DNA of 64,000 bases from an uncultured Oscillospiraceae bacterium (GTDB lineage: Bacteria > Bacillota > Clostridia > Oscillospirales > Ruminococcaceae). This document shows positions 1-6,562 of the stretch, in pieces. Within the stretch, counting starts at the first letter, position 1. Every line of letters begins with the position of its first letter. The stretch covers positions 1 to 64,000 of the forward strand of contig CAKTCT010000007.1 of the NCBI GenBank assembly GCA_934539585.1. The letters are read 5' to 3'. The position numbers and the translations under genes are program-made. Below the pieces are notes generated by a model, which did not search any database, had not been told where the DNA came from, and saw only the letters and a program-made list of their open reading frames with translations.

Positions 1-266
1 GAAGCCCTGTTGCTGCCTTTGCGAATGCCACTTTTCTGTTCGTTTGAAATTATCGCCTTAGTGGGCTGTGGCATTTTGACCGCCCTTGTGCGACTAAGAT
101 GCAAACTGTCCCGTTTTACGCAGCCAATTCCCGCAGACCTGTTAAGCCCGGGCCAATTTCCTTGCTGCCGTGTGCGCGCACAGGGAATCGGCCGAAAATC
201 TCCGGAGCCACCGGGATGTATCCGCCTTCAAAACGGGATACACGGATTTGATCGGAGAGTTTGAAA
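1..266. other. No gene recognised at left edge
   Basis: No reading frame in this stretch has a credible ribosome binding site or resembles a protein family I know. Together with the acetyltransferase remnant that follows, it looks like eroded DNA. A gene running in from beyond the left edge cannot be excluded. Confidence 0.4.
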
Positions 267-356
267 ATGACTGAACAAATGAAGAGCGGATATAAAAATA
301 TCATCCTCCGGGATATGATAGCGTCCGACATTGCGGACTATGTGCAGACGGCTTGA
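267..356 (+). pseudogene. N-terminal remnant of a GNAT acetyltransferase
   Basis: A 29-codon frame begins MTEQMKSGYKNIILRDM and continues IASDIADYV before a stop. The run 'ILRDMxxSDIADYVR' is how many clostridial GNAT N-acetyltransferases begin, in the first beta strand and helix. Nothing downstream continues the fold: after the stop the DNA leads straight into the csoR terminator. I read it as the stump of a gene truncated by deletion. The family assignment rests on recall of the N-terminal pattern only. Confidence 0.4.
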
Positions 357-416
357 CCTTCCGGTTCTTAAAAAATGATGTGACAGAGCCGCCCCCCTGC
401 ATCCGTGGATGAGCCA

Positions 417-457
417 CAAAAAAACAGGACAGGCACGACCAGAGTCATGCCTGTCCG
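417..457 (-). terminator. Intrinsic terminator of csoR
   Basis: Nine-base-pair inverted repeat (GGACAGGCA at 427-435 with TGCCTGTCC at 448-456). Read on the minus strand, the stem is followed closely by a run of seven T (complement of A418-424). It lies 43 nt past the csoR stop codon, as expected for a single-gene transcript. Confidence 0.85.
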
Positions 458-499
458 AAGGGTACGGTTTTACCGGCAGAGCCGCTTCCGCCTGCTTTC

Positions 500-772
500 T
501 TACATATTCGCGAAGCGCTCCACGGCCTTGGTGAAGCTTTCCATGGTCTTTTCGGCGTCGCCGTGCTCGATGCCGTCCCGGACGCAGTGCTGGATGTGGC
601 CCTCCAGGACCACCTTCCCGCAGCCGTGCAAGGCGGATTTCGCCGCGTTGATCTGGGCCAGGATGTCCTCACAGGGGATGTCCTCGTCGATCATCCGGTC
701 GATGGCCTGGACCTGTCCGATAATTTTTTTCAGTCTGCGGTGCAGATTTTCCGCATCCATACATTGTTTCAT
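500..772 (-). CDS. csoR: CsoR/FrmR-family metal-sensing repressor
   Basis: A 90-residue all-alpha regulator of the DUF156 family, whose members release DNA on binding Cu(I), Ni(II)/Co(II) or aldehydes. The Cu-type triad is present: Cys34 (in DIPCED), His59 and Cys63 (in GHIQHC), in the spacing of the copper CsoR C-H-C site. There is an extra Cys4 near the N terminus and Cys51. The start is ATG with GGAGGG 7 nt upstream. The gene stands alone on the minus strand with its own promoter, operator and terminator; no copper ATPase or chaperone lies in the window, so the regulon must be elsewhere or to the left. Copper is the likeliest effector, but the residues do not exclude related ligands. Confidence 0.9.
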   Translation of the reverse strand: MKQCMDAENLHRRLKKIIGQVQAIDRMIDEDIPCEDILAQINAAKSALHGCGKVVLEGHIQHCVRDGIEHGDAEKTMESFTKAVERFANM

Positions 773-782
773 AAGGAGCCCT

Positions 783-840
783 CCATACCGTTTGGGGTAT
801 CTGTATGGTCTAGTATAGCCCTCCGCCGCCGGTTTGTCAA
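783..840 (-). promoter_or_regulatory. csoR promoter and candidate operator
   Basis: On the minus strand TTGACA (840-835) and TATACT (817-812) are separated by exactly 17 bp. Immediately downstream, between promoter and start codon, lie two nested inverted repeats: ATACC at 785-789 with GGTAT at 796-800, and CCATAC at 783-788 with GTATGG at 803-808. GC-centred dyads with TACC/GGTA arms are typical CsoR-family operators, so autorepression is likely. Confidence 0.8.
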
Positions 841-912
841 GGCCGCCCGGGAAAGGTTTGTGAAGGTATGGCCGGAAAATCGCGGAAAAGGCTTTCTTTT
901 TTGGTAAAAGTA

Positions 913-921
913 TGCTATACT
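913..921 (+). promoter_or_regulatory. Extended -10 promoter of the SseB-like gene
   Basis: TGCTATACT is a perfect extended -10 element (TGn plus TATACT) 50 bp upstream of the chosen start codon. No convincing -35 hexamer is visible at the right distance, as is usual for extended -10 promoters. Confidence 0.55.
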
Positions 922-970
922 AAACTTGTATCTTTGGGAAAGGAGCAGGAGAGAACCTCTCCGCACTGCT

Positions 971-1750
971 ATGCTGGAACTGAATCAACCCATCCAAAAT
1001 CCCGCCCTGATCAAGGTCATGGACGCCTTTAAAAAAGAACCCAGCCCCCGGACCGAGCTGGATATGATCGCCGGCCTGCTGTCGGCGAAATTTCTGACCC
1101 CCATCAGCCTGGCCAAGCCTGTGGAGGGCGGTCAGCTGGGTCCGGACACCGCTTTTCAACACTATCTGATCATCAACAACAAGGGTGAACAGTTTTTCCT
1201 GGCTTTCACCGACGAGGACGAGCTGAAAAAGTGGTCCGGCGGCGAGCACCGGGACGCCTTTACCGCGCCCTTGCCGGTCTTTGCGGCGCTTTTGGGAAAA
1301 TCGACTACTGCGAAGGGCGTTGTTATCAATCCTTTTGGTCAAAATATCACTTTGACCAAGGAAATGATCGAGAATTTCCCCAAGCGCCGGGCCGCCCTTC
1401 TGAAAATGGTGCCGCCCCGGTTCCTCATCGGCAAGCTCAAGGAGGAGCCGGAGGAGCTGACGGAAGCCCTTTCCAGGTACTTCCGCAAGAAGCAGAAAAG
1501 CATCCAGGAGGCTTGGCTCTTTACGGCTTTGCGGGAGGGGACGGAAAAGCCCCGGCTCATGCTCATCGTGGATTTTGACGGCGAAGCGGAGGAATCCAAG
1601 GAGCTGTTCCCCTTGATCGGCGAGGCGGCCAAGCCCTACCTCAAGGACGACCAGGGCATGGACATCGTCCGCCGGGACGACAAATTCGCCGCCGACCTGA
1701 TGGAAAAAACGGAACCCTTCTACCGGAAAAAGACCGGGCTGTTTTGGTGA
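971..1750 (+). CDS. SseB-like family protein
   Basis: 259 residues beginning MLELNQPIQNPALIKVM. It resembles the SseB (enhanced serine sensitivity) family: an N-terminal half with a 'FLTPISL' strand and a 'FLAFTDEDEL' segment (about residues 35-95), and a C-terminal half like the SseB C-terminal domain ending near 'IVRRDDKFAADLMEK'. Function is unknown; in enterobacteria overexpression relates to serine sensitivity. The frame is open from a TTG at 926, but the ATG at 971 starts where family similarity begins; the purine-rich AGGAGCAGGAGAG lies rather far upstream. It is a single-gene unit between an extended -10 promoter and a strong terminator. Confidence 0.7.
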   Translation: MLELNQPIQNPALIKVMDAFKKEPSPRTELDMIAGLLSAKFLTPISLAKPVEGGQLGPDTAFQHYLIINNKGEQFFLAFTDEDELKKWSGGEHRDAFTAPLPVFAALLGKSTTAKGVVINPFGQNITLTKEMIENFPKRRAALLKMVPPRFLIGKLKEEPEELTEALSRYFRKKQKSIQEAWLFTALREGTEKPRLMLIVDFDGEAEESKELFPLIGEAAKPYLKDDQGMDIVRRDDKFAADLMEKTEPFYRKKTGLFW

Positions 1751-1796
1751 TTTTCCGGGCAATTTAAGGTCACAACAAGTTACAAATTCGGGAAAA

Positions 1797-1841
1797 AGAC
1801 CCCGCAAGCATCGAAAACAGGGTGCGTGCGGGGTCTTTTTT
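1797..1841 (+). terminator. Terminator after the SseB-like gene
   Basis: GACCCCGCA (1798-1806) pairs with TGCGGGGTC (1827-1835), followed by a run of T. An A-run precedes the stem, so it could work in both directions. Confidence 0.9.
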
Positions 1842-2037
1842 GGGTGCGTTTGGGGTGCGGTCAGGGGAATGACAGCGGAAATCGAGACGCTATTAGTAAA
1901 TACCATTGATAAATTCTGATAATTAGCACAATTCTATTAAAACACTTTCCGGAGTCATGGTGGTTCGGTCCTCCGGGGTAGGGCGTATTCTTTGAGCCGG
2001 GAGCATGATTGCGTGTTGGGTTTTGCATGGGACGATA

Positions 2038-2569
2038 GGTTTGGCCTGCGGAAAAACTGCGGCGGTTTTCGTCGGCTGTCGGGTGGTAAGCTGGTTGCTT
2101 GATATAGAGCCTGGATGGAGAAGGCTTCGGGGCGGCGGGTCGTTGGCATGTTGGGTGCGGTGGATTTTTGGAAGGGGCCGCTGGGCGGGGAACTGTCGGC
2201 GGATTGGGGAAGGGACTGCTGCAACCGGCAGACCCTTCGCCATTTTGCGGCGGAGGCGTTTGGGCTTGCCGGGGCTGCGCTATTTTCGCAGCCGTTTGTC
2301 AGGAGGAAAAGAAAAATCCCGCCCGTCTTTCAAAATTCAGGAAGCGCGCCGGGAAAATCATGCAATCCCAGACAGCCCGCAATGAGCACCGGCGGAAGCC
2401 CCTTCGTTGGTTTGCGGCGCGGTTTCAGATGGGGCGATTGGTTTGGCCTGCGGAAAAGCCACGGCGGTTTTCGTCGGCTGTCGGAACGGCGGCTGGGCGC
2501 TTGACATGGAGTCTGAATGGGGGAAGACTTCGGGATGGCGGGTTGTTGGTTTGCGGCGCGGTTTCGGAT
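2038..2569. repeat. Imperfect direct repeat, about 130 bp, two copies
   Basis: The stretch at about 2038-2163 reappears at about 2440-2569, offset 402 bp. Both start GGTTTGGCCTGCGGAAAA and run through CGGCGGTTTTCGTCGGCTGT, then align with scattered substitutions to the end. Inside the second copy region a 21-bp motif (2406-2426) recurs exactly at 2545-2565. The copies are clearly related but diverged, so the duplication is not recent. Confidence 0.7.
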
Positions 2570-2674
2570 GGGGTGCGGGCTTCGGGGTATGGGGCCGGCG
2601 GACAGGTCCGGTGGCTTATCGGGGGATGATCCGGTCTCCTGGCATGGGCTTTGGGGACTGGGAGGGCGTTTGGT

Positions 2675-3027
2675 CCGGAAGAAGATGAGAGCAGACCTGG
2701 CGGCACTTCCGATGGCACCGCATTTTTGGATTCGGAAACCACCGGCTATGCCGGTGGAGGTATCCCCTAAAAAGCTTTCGTTTCAAGCATTGAGCGAAGC
2801 AAGTTAAGAATAGCAATCTGACAAATTTGTGTACACTCGATAAAAACGGCAAATGCCTATTTAGGGGCAGCGAACCTTTGCTGCAAGTAAAAAATCCGCG
2901 CGCTTTAAATGCTGGCAAGGAAAGCGTCTTTGGCAGGTCAGGGGCGCTATGATTCTCAGCACTGCTTCCGGAAGAAGATGAGAGCGGACCTGGCGGCACT
3001 TCCGGATGGCGCCGCATTTTGGGATGC
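2675..3027. repeat. 60-bp direct repeat flanking an AT-richer insert
   Basis: The segment 2675-2734 (GGAAGAAGATGAGAGC, then ACCTGGCGGCACTTCC) recurs at 2968-3027 with few changes. Between the copies is about 230 bp of visibly lower GC, suggesting either an insertion into a tandem duplication or a deletion product of a larger one. Confidence 0.7.
2739..2867. repeat. Hairpin-bearing inverted-repeat segment
   Basis: A perfect 8-bp hairpin with a 3-nt loop (CCACCGGC, TAT, GCCGGTGG; 2739-2757) is followed by CCCCTAAA at 2764-2771, which is inverted as TTTAGGGG at 2860-2867. A 10-bp palindrome, ACAAATTTGT, lies inside at 2821-2830. There is no coding capacity. It could be a small non-autonomous element (MITE or IS200-like end) or simply an old structured spacer; no target duplication was recognised. 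Confidence 0.35.
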
Positions 3028-3127
3028 ACTTCGTCGGAGATGGAACGATGGGCTGTTGTGCGGCTGTTCATGAGAGGTATGGCTTTTTCTGCGAGCTATT
3101 ATAGGGAGGTAGGGGATTTTTTCCCTC

Positions 3128-3168
3128 TTGACAAATCCTGATGAAAATAGTATAATATCAAATGATAT
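3128..3168 (+). promoter_or_regulatory. Promoter and palindromic operator of the TetR cassette
   Basis: TTGACA (3128-3133), 17-bp spacer and TATAAT (3151-3156) form a consensus promoter. It is overlapped by the inverted repeat ATATCA-AA-TGATAT (3155-3168), placed where a TetR protein would block RNA polymerase. This indicates autoregulation of the downstream tetR-aac-ABC genes. Confidence 0.85.
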
Positions 3169-3201
3169 ATATTGCGGTATGCGCTGGAAAGGATGCAGGA
3201 A

Positions 3202-3834
3202 ATGGCCCCGAAAAATAAGTTTACAAGGGAAGAAATGGTTGCGGCAGGTGTGGAGCTGGTCCGGGAAAAGGGCATGGAGGCGGTTACGGCCCGGTCCATT
3301 GCGGAAAAGCTGGGGGTTTCCACCCAGCCGGTTTTCACCTGCTTCAGCACCATGGAGGAGGTCCGGCGGGAGATCCGGGCGGCCGCCGAGAAGCGGTACG
3401 TGGACTACGCCATGGAAGGGCTCAAGGAGCCGGTGCCGTTTTTTGGCTTCGGCGTGCGGTACATCCGGTTCGCCCGGGAGGAGCCGGAGCTTTACCGGCT
3501 GCTGTTTCTGACCACGGACGCCAGCGGGAAAAGCGGGGCCATGGCGGAAATGGAGCGGTTCCGGGAGCTGGTCCGGCCGTCCCTGGAGGAAATCTACCAC
3601 ATCGGGAAGGCCGACGCGGACCGGTACTTCCTGGACATGTGGCTGGTGGTCCACAGCATCGCCACCCTGACCGTCACCGGGGGCTGCCCGTACTCCGAAA
3701 AGGAGATCGCCGACATTCTGACAGGGTTCAGCGTCAGCGTCTACAAGGCCATCAAGGAGATTCCCGGGTTTGCCGCAGGGGATTTTGACCGGGACAAGGT
3801 GTTCCGGGAGCTGATTGCGGAGGACGGAAAGTGA
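3202..3834 (+). CDS. TetR-family transcriptional regulator
   Basis: 210 residues from MAPKNKFTREEMV. An N-terminal helix-turn-helix spans about residues 8-53 (ARSIAEKLGVSTQPVFTCF); the C-terminal ligand domain matches the WHG-type TetR pattern, with FGVRYIRFAREEPELYRLLF in its middle. The start is set by GGAAAGGA at 3186-3193, 8 nt before ATG 3202; a TTG at 3172 and ATG at 3193 are also in frame but would leave the protein with no spacer. The next gene starts inside its stop codon (GTGA). It probably represses its own operon through the palindrome over the -10 and is released by a drug-like ligand of the acetyltransferase or exporter. Confidence 0.88.
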   Translation: MAPKNKFTREEMVAAGVELVREKGMEAVTARSIAEKLGVSTQPVFTCFSTMEEVRREIRAAAEKRYVDYAMEGLKEPVPFFGFGVRYIRFAREEPELYRLLFLTTDASGKSGAMAEMERFRELVRPSLEEIYHIGKADADRYFLDMWLVVHSIATLTVTGGCPYSEKEIADILTGFSVSVYKAIKEIPGFAAGDFDRDKVFRELIAEDGK

Positions 3835-4265
3835 TCCGGGCGGCGGTTCCCGGGGATGAAGAACGGTTGGCGGAGCTGGCCCTTCTCCTGTGGCCCGGTT
3901 ATGAGGCCGGGGAGCTCCGGCAGGAGGTGGCGGCCCTTTTGGAACAGGAGGACGCCCGGTTCTTTTTGAAAGAAACCGCCGGGGAGCTGGCGGGCTTTGC
4001 CCAGTGCCAGCTCCGCCGGGATTATGTGGAAGGAACGTGCTCGTCGCCGGTGGGGTATCTGGAAGGGATTTTTGTCAAGGAGCCCTTCCGCCGCCGGGGA
4101 TACGCCCGGGAGCTTCTGGCGGTCTGCGAGAACTGGGCCCGGGAGCGGGGCTGCGGGGAATTCGCCAGCGACTGTCCGGTGGAAAACGGCGGGAGCATTG
4201 GATTCCACCGGGCTGCGGGCTTTGCCGAGGCGAACCGCATCGTCTGCTTTGTCAAAGAGCTGTGA
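3831..4265 (+). CDS. GNAT acetyltransferase, AAC(6')-I-like
   Basis: 144 residues. The core motif RRDYVEGTCSSPVGYLEGIF (62-81) is the hallmark of AAC(6')-I aminoglycoside 6'-N-acetyltransferases, and PFRRRGYARELL (85-96) is the acetyl-CoA pyrophosphate loop. DCPVENGGSIGFHRAAGF (114-131) completes the GNAT fold. The start is GTG, overlapping the tetR stop, so it is translationally coupled to the regulator. Function in aminoglycoside acetylation is inferred from the motif; chromosomal relatives often have weak activity or other amine substrates. Confidence 0.82.
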   Translation: MIRAAVPGDEERLAELALLLWPGYEAGELRQEVAALLEQEDARFFLKETAGELAGFAQCQLRRDYVEGTCSSPVGYLEGIFVKEPFRRRGYARELLAVCENWARERGCGEFASDCPVENGGSIGFHRAAGFAEANRIVCFVKEL

Positions 4266-4273
4266 AAAAGGTT

Positions 4274-4293
4274 CGGAGGGGGACCTCCGTTTT
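4274..4293 (+). terminator. Weak hairpin between acetyltransferase and ABC genes
   Basis: CGGAGG (4274-4279) and CCTCCG (4284-4289) form a 6-bp stem with a GGGA loop, followed by four T. It is short, so partial attenuation between aac and the exporter is more likely than complete termination. Confidence 0.45.
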
Positions 4294-4307
4294 GAAAGGA
4301 TGATTCG

Positions 4308-5222
4308 ATGGAACATGTCATTGAGATCCGGCACCTGAACAAGTCCTTCGGGGAGGTCCGGGCGGTGCAGGATTTGTCTTTCCACGTCCGGAAGGGGGAA
4401 TTGTTCGCCTTTCTGGGGGTCAACGGGGCGGGGAAATCCACCACCATTTCCATTCTCTGCGGGCAGCTGCAAAAGGACGGCGGCGACGTGGAGGTCTGCG
4501 GCAAAAAGCTGGAGGAAGGGTTAGCCGACATTACCCGGAAGCTGGGGGTGGTCTTCCAGAATTCCGTTCTGGACGCGCCCCTCACCGTCCGGGAGAATCT
4601 GCAGAGCCGGGCGGCGCTGTACGGCATCCACGGCCGGGACTTTCAGCGGCGGCTGGGAGAGCTGGCGGAGCTGCTGGACTTTGAAAAGCTCCTGAACCGG
4701 CCGGTAGGGAAGCTCTCCGGGGGACAGCGGCGGCGGATCGACATTGCCCGGGCGCTGCTCCACCGGCCGGAAATCCTGATTCTGGACGAGCCCACCACAG
4801 GGCTGGACCCCCAGACCCGGAAGCTTTTGTGGGACGTGGTCTCCGACCTGCGGCGGCGGGAGAATCTGACGGTGTTCCTCACCACCCACTACATGGAGGA
4901 AGCGGCGGACGCGGACTACGTAGTGATCCTGGACAGCGGGAAGATCGCCGCAGAGGGCACGCCTTTGGAGCTGAAAAACGCCTACACCGGGGACTTTATC
5001 ACCTTTTACGGGCTCCGGGAGGAGCAGGTGAAGGCGCTGGGACTGCCCTATGAGGCGCTGCGGGAGGCGTACCGGGCGGCGGTCCCGGACACGCGGACGG
5101 CCACGGAGCTGATTCTGGACCACCCGGAGCTGTTTACCGATTACGAGATCGTCAAGGGGAAGATGGACGACGTTTTCCTGGCCGTTACCGGCAAGAAACT
5201 CACGGGAGGTGCGGAAAAATGA
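4308..5222 (+). CDS. ABC transporter ATP-binding protein (DrrA-like)
   Basis: 304 residues, the nucleotide-binding subunit of an ABC-2 exporter. Walker A GVNGAGKST at 37-45, signature LSGGQ at 136-140, Walker B ILILDEP with Asp160/Glu161, H-loop in LTTHYMEE. The C-terminal about 80 residues form the extra domain of the daunorubicin/multidrug (DrrA, CcmA-type) group. GAAAGGA precedes the ATG by 7 nt. The stop overlaps the permease start (ATGA), so the two subunits are made together. With TetR and the acetyltransferase upstream, this looks like a drug-responsive resistance and efflux cassette. Confidence 0.92.
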   Translation: MEHVIEIRHLNKSFGEVRAVQDLSFHVRKGELFAFLGVNGAGKSTTISILCGQLQKDGGDVEVCGKKLEEGLADITRKLGVVFQNSVLDAPLTVRENLQSRAALYGIHGRDFQRRLGELAELLDFEKLLNRPVGKLSGGQRRRIDIARALLHRPEILILDEPTTGLDPQTRKLLWDVVSDLRRRENLTVFLTTHYMEEAADADYVVILDSGKIAAEGTPLELKNAYTGDFITFYGLREEQVKALGLPYEALREAYRAAVPDTRTATELILDHPELFTDYEIVKGKMDDVFLAVTGKKLTGGAEK

Positions 5223-6115
5223 CCGGAATGTGGGCGCTGATCCGGCGCAATACCAAGCTCTATTTCAAGGACAAGGGGATGTTTTTCACCTCCCTGATTA
5301 CGCCGGTGATCCTGCTGGTGCTGTATGCTACCTTTTTGGCGAAGGTCTATAAGGAGAGCTTTCTTTCGGCGCTGCCGGCGGGGGTCTCCGTGGAGGAGGG
5401 GCTGCTCAACGCTACGGTGGGCGGGCAGCTGGTTTCGTCGCTGCTGGCGGTTTCCTGCGTGACGGTGGCCTTCTGCTCCAATCTGCTCATGGTCCAGGAC
5501 AAGATCAGCGGGGCGCGGCGGGACCTGACGGTGACGCCGGTCCGGCGGCCGGTGCTGGCCGGGGCGTATTTCGCGTCCTGCGCACTGTCCACCCTCATTG
5601 TCAACTTCGGGGCTCTGGGGGTCTGTCTGCTGTATCTGGGGATCACCGGGTGGTACCTGACCTTGACGGATGTGGGGCTCATTGTTCTGGATGTGGTGCT
5701 GCTGACGCTGTTCGGGGTGGCGCTTTCCTCCTGCGTCAACTCGCTGCTGAGCACCCAGGGCCAGGCGTCGGCGGTGGGAACCGTGGTCAGCGCCGGGTAC
5801 GGGTTCCTCTGCGGGGCGTATATGCCGATTTCCAGCTTTTCGGAGGGCTTGCAGAAGGTCATGGCCTTTCTGCCCGGGAACTACGGGACCAGTCTGCTGC
5901 GGAACCACGCTCTGGCCGGGGCGTACCGGGAGATGGCGGACGCGGGGTTCCCGGAGCAGGTCATTGAGGGGATCAAGGATTCCGTGGACTGCAACCTTTA
6001 TTTCTTCGGGAAGCAGGTGAGCATGGGCGGGATGTACGCCGTCCTCTGCGGGGCGGTTGTGGTGCTGACGGCGCTGATGGTCCTCCTGTATGCGCTGAAC
6101 CGGAAGGACCGGTAA
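5219..6115 (+). CDS. ABC-2 type permease (DrrB-like)
   Basis: 298 residues, membrane subunit paired with the preceding ATPase. A cytoplasmic start (MTGMWALIRRNTKLYFKDKG) leads into the first membrane helix, then about six helices, with the ABC-2 motif GARRDLTVTPVRRPVLAG (about 99-116) after the second. The last 92 residues, the stop codon and the terminator are duplicated directly downstream. No truncation of this copy itself is seen. Confidence 0.92.
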   Translation: MTGMWALIRRNTKLYFKDKGMFFTSLITPVILLVLYATFLAKVYKESFLSALPAGVSVEEGLLNATVGGQLVSSLLAVSCVTVAFCSNLLMVQDKISGARRDLTVTPVRRPVLAGAYFASCALSTLIVNFGALGVCLLYLGITGWYLTLTDVGLIVLDVVLLTLFGVALSSCVNSLLSTQGQASAVGTVVSAGYGFLCGAYMPISSFSEGLQKVMAFLPGNYGTSLLRNHALAGAYREMADAGFPEQVIEGIKDSVDCNLYFFGKQVSMGGMYAVLCGAVVVLTALMVLLYALNRKDR

Positions 6116-6135
6116 GGGTTCCGACACAAACAAAA

Positions 6136-6169
6136 CGGGCACGGAGTCTGCAATCCGTGCCCGCCTTTT
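6136..6169 (+). terminator. Terminator of the ABC exporter operon
   Basis: Ten-bp stem CGGGCACGGA (6136-6145) with TCCGTGCCCG (6154-6163), preceded by A and followed by a CCTTTT tract. Confidence 0.85.
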
Positions 6170-6444
6170 CCGAGGGTTTGCAAAAGGTCATGGCCTTTCT
6201 GCCGGGGAACTACGGGACCAGTCTGCTGCGGAACCACGCTCTGGCCGGGGCGTACCGGGAGATGGCGGACGCGGGGTTCCCGGAGCAGGTCATTGAGGGG
6301 ATCAAGGATTCCGTGGACTGCAACCTTTATTTCTTCGGGAAACAGGTGAGCCTGGGCGGGATGTACGCCGTCCTCTGCGGGGCAATCGTGGTGCTGACGG
6401 CGCTGATGGTCCTGCTGTACGCGCTGAACCGGAAGGACCGGTAA
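6166..6444 (+). pseudogene. Duplicated C-terminal fragment of the ABC permease
   Basis: Carries the last 92 codons of a permease, differing at only two residues from the intact gene, and the stop. It lacks the N-terminal two thirds and any ribosome binding site; the only in-frame starts are a GTG inside the terminator stem and internal ATGs. The excess of synonymous changes suggests it descends from a full-length, selected paralogue or was exchanged with one, not from a fragment that drifted freely. Confidence 0.85.
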
Positions 6445-6464
6445 GGGTTTCAACACAAACAAAA

Positions 6465-6498
6465 CGGGCACGGAGTCTGCAATCCGTGCCCGCTTTGC
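6465..6498 (+). terminator. Second copy of the exporter terminator
   Basis: CGGGCACGGA (6465-6474) with TCCGTGCCCG (6483-6492), identical in stem and loop to the terminator 329 bp upstream, followed by CTTTGCTTT. It also separates this operon from the convergent surface-protein gene. Confidence 0.75.
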
Positions 6499-6562
6499 TT
6501 TGCCAAGAAAACGATGAAAGGAAGGTGTATCACAGCCAGAAGGGCCTGGCGTGGTACCGAAG

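Larger units (their letters stand above)
1843..3127. other. Gene-free, repeat-rich interval
   Basis: About 1.3 kb with no recognisable gene. Short frames exist on both strands, but their translations are compositionally odd (runs of W, G and R or of P and S) and lack ribosome binding sites. The strand is strongly G-rich to about 2.7 kb. At least two imperfect direct repeats are present, and a less GC-rich stretch with hairpins interrupts one of them. It resembles the decayed tandem duplications at 52 kb. Confidence 0.6.
5837..6494 (+). repeat. 329-bp tandem duplication of gene end and terminator
   Basis: Unit 1 (5837-6165) holds the last 92 codons of the ABC permease, its stop and its terminator. 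Unit 2 (6166-6494) repeats all of it. The centre is identical. The differences sit near the two ends, and within coding sequence I count about eight synonymous changes against two conservative replacements (Met to Leu, Val to Ile). Confidence 0.93.

Noticed and set aside
920..1906. 328-codon minus-strand frame over the SseB-like gene
   Set aside because: Runs through the terminator and has no start signal or similarity; the plus-strand gene fits a family.
2005..2742. Several 90-150 codon frames on both strands in the repeat region
   Set aside because: No ribosome sites, biased composition, frames overlap one another; better explained by GC-rich decayed repeats.
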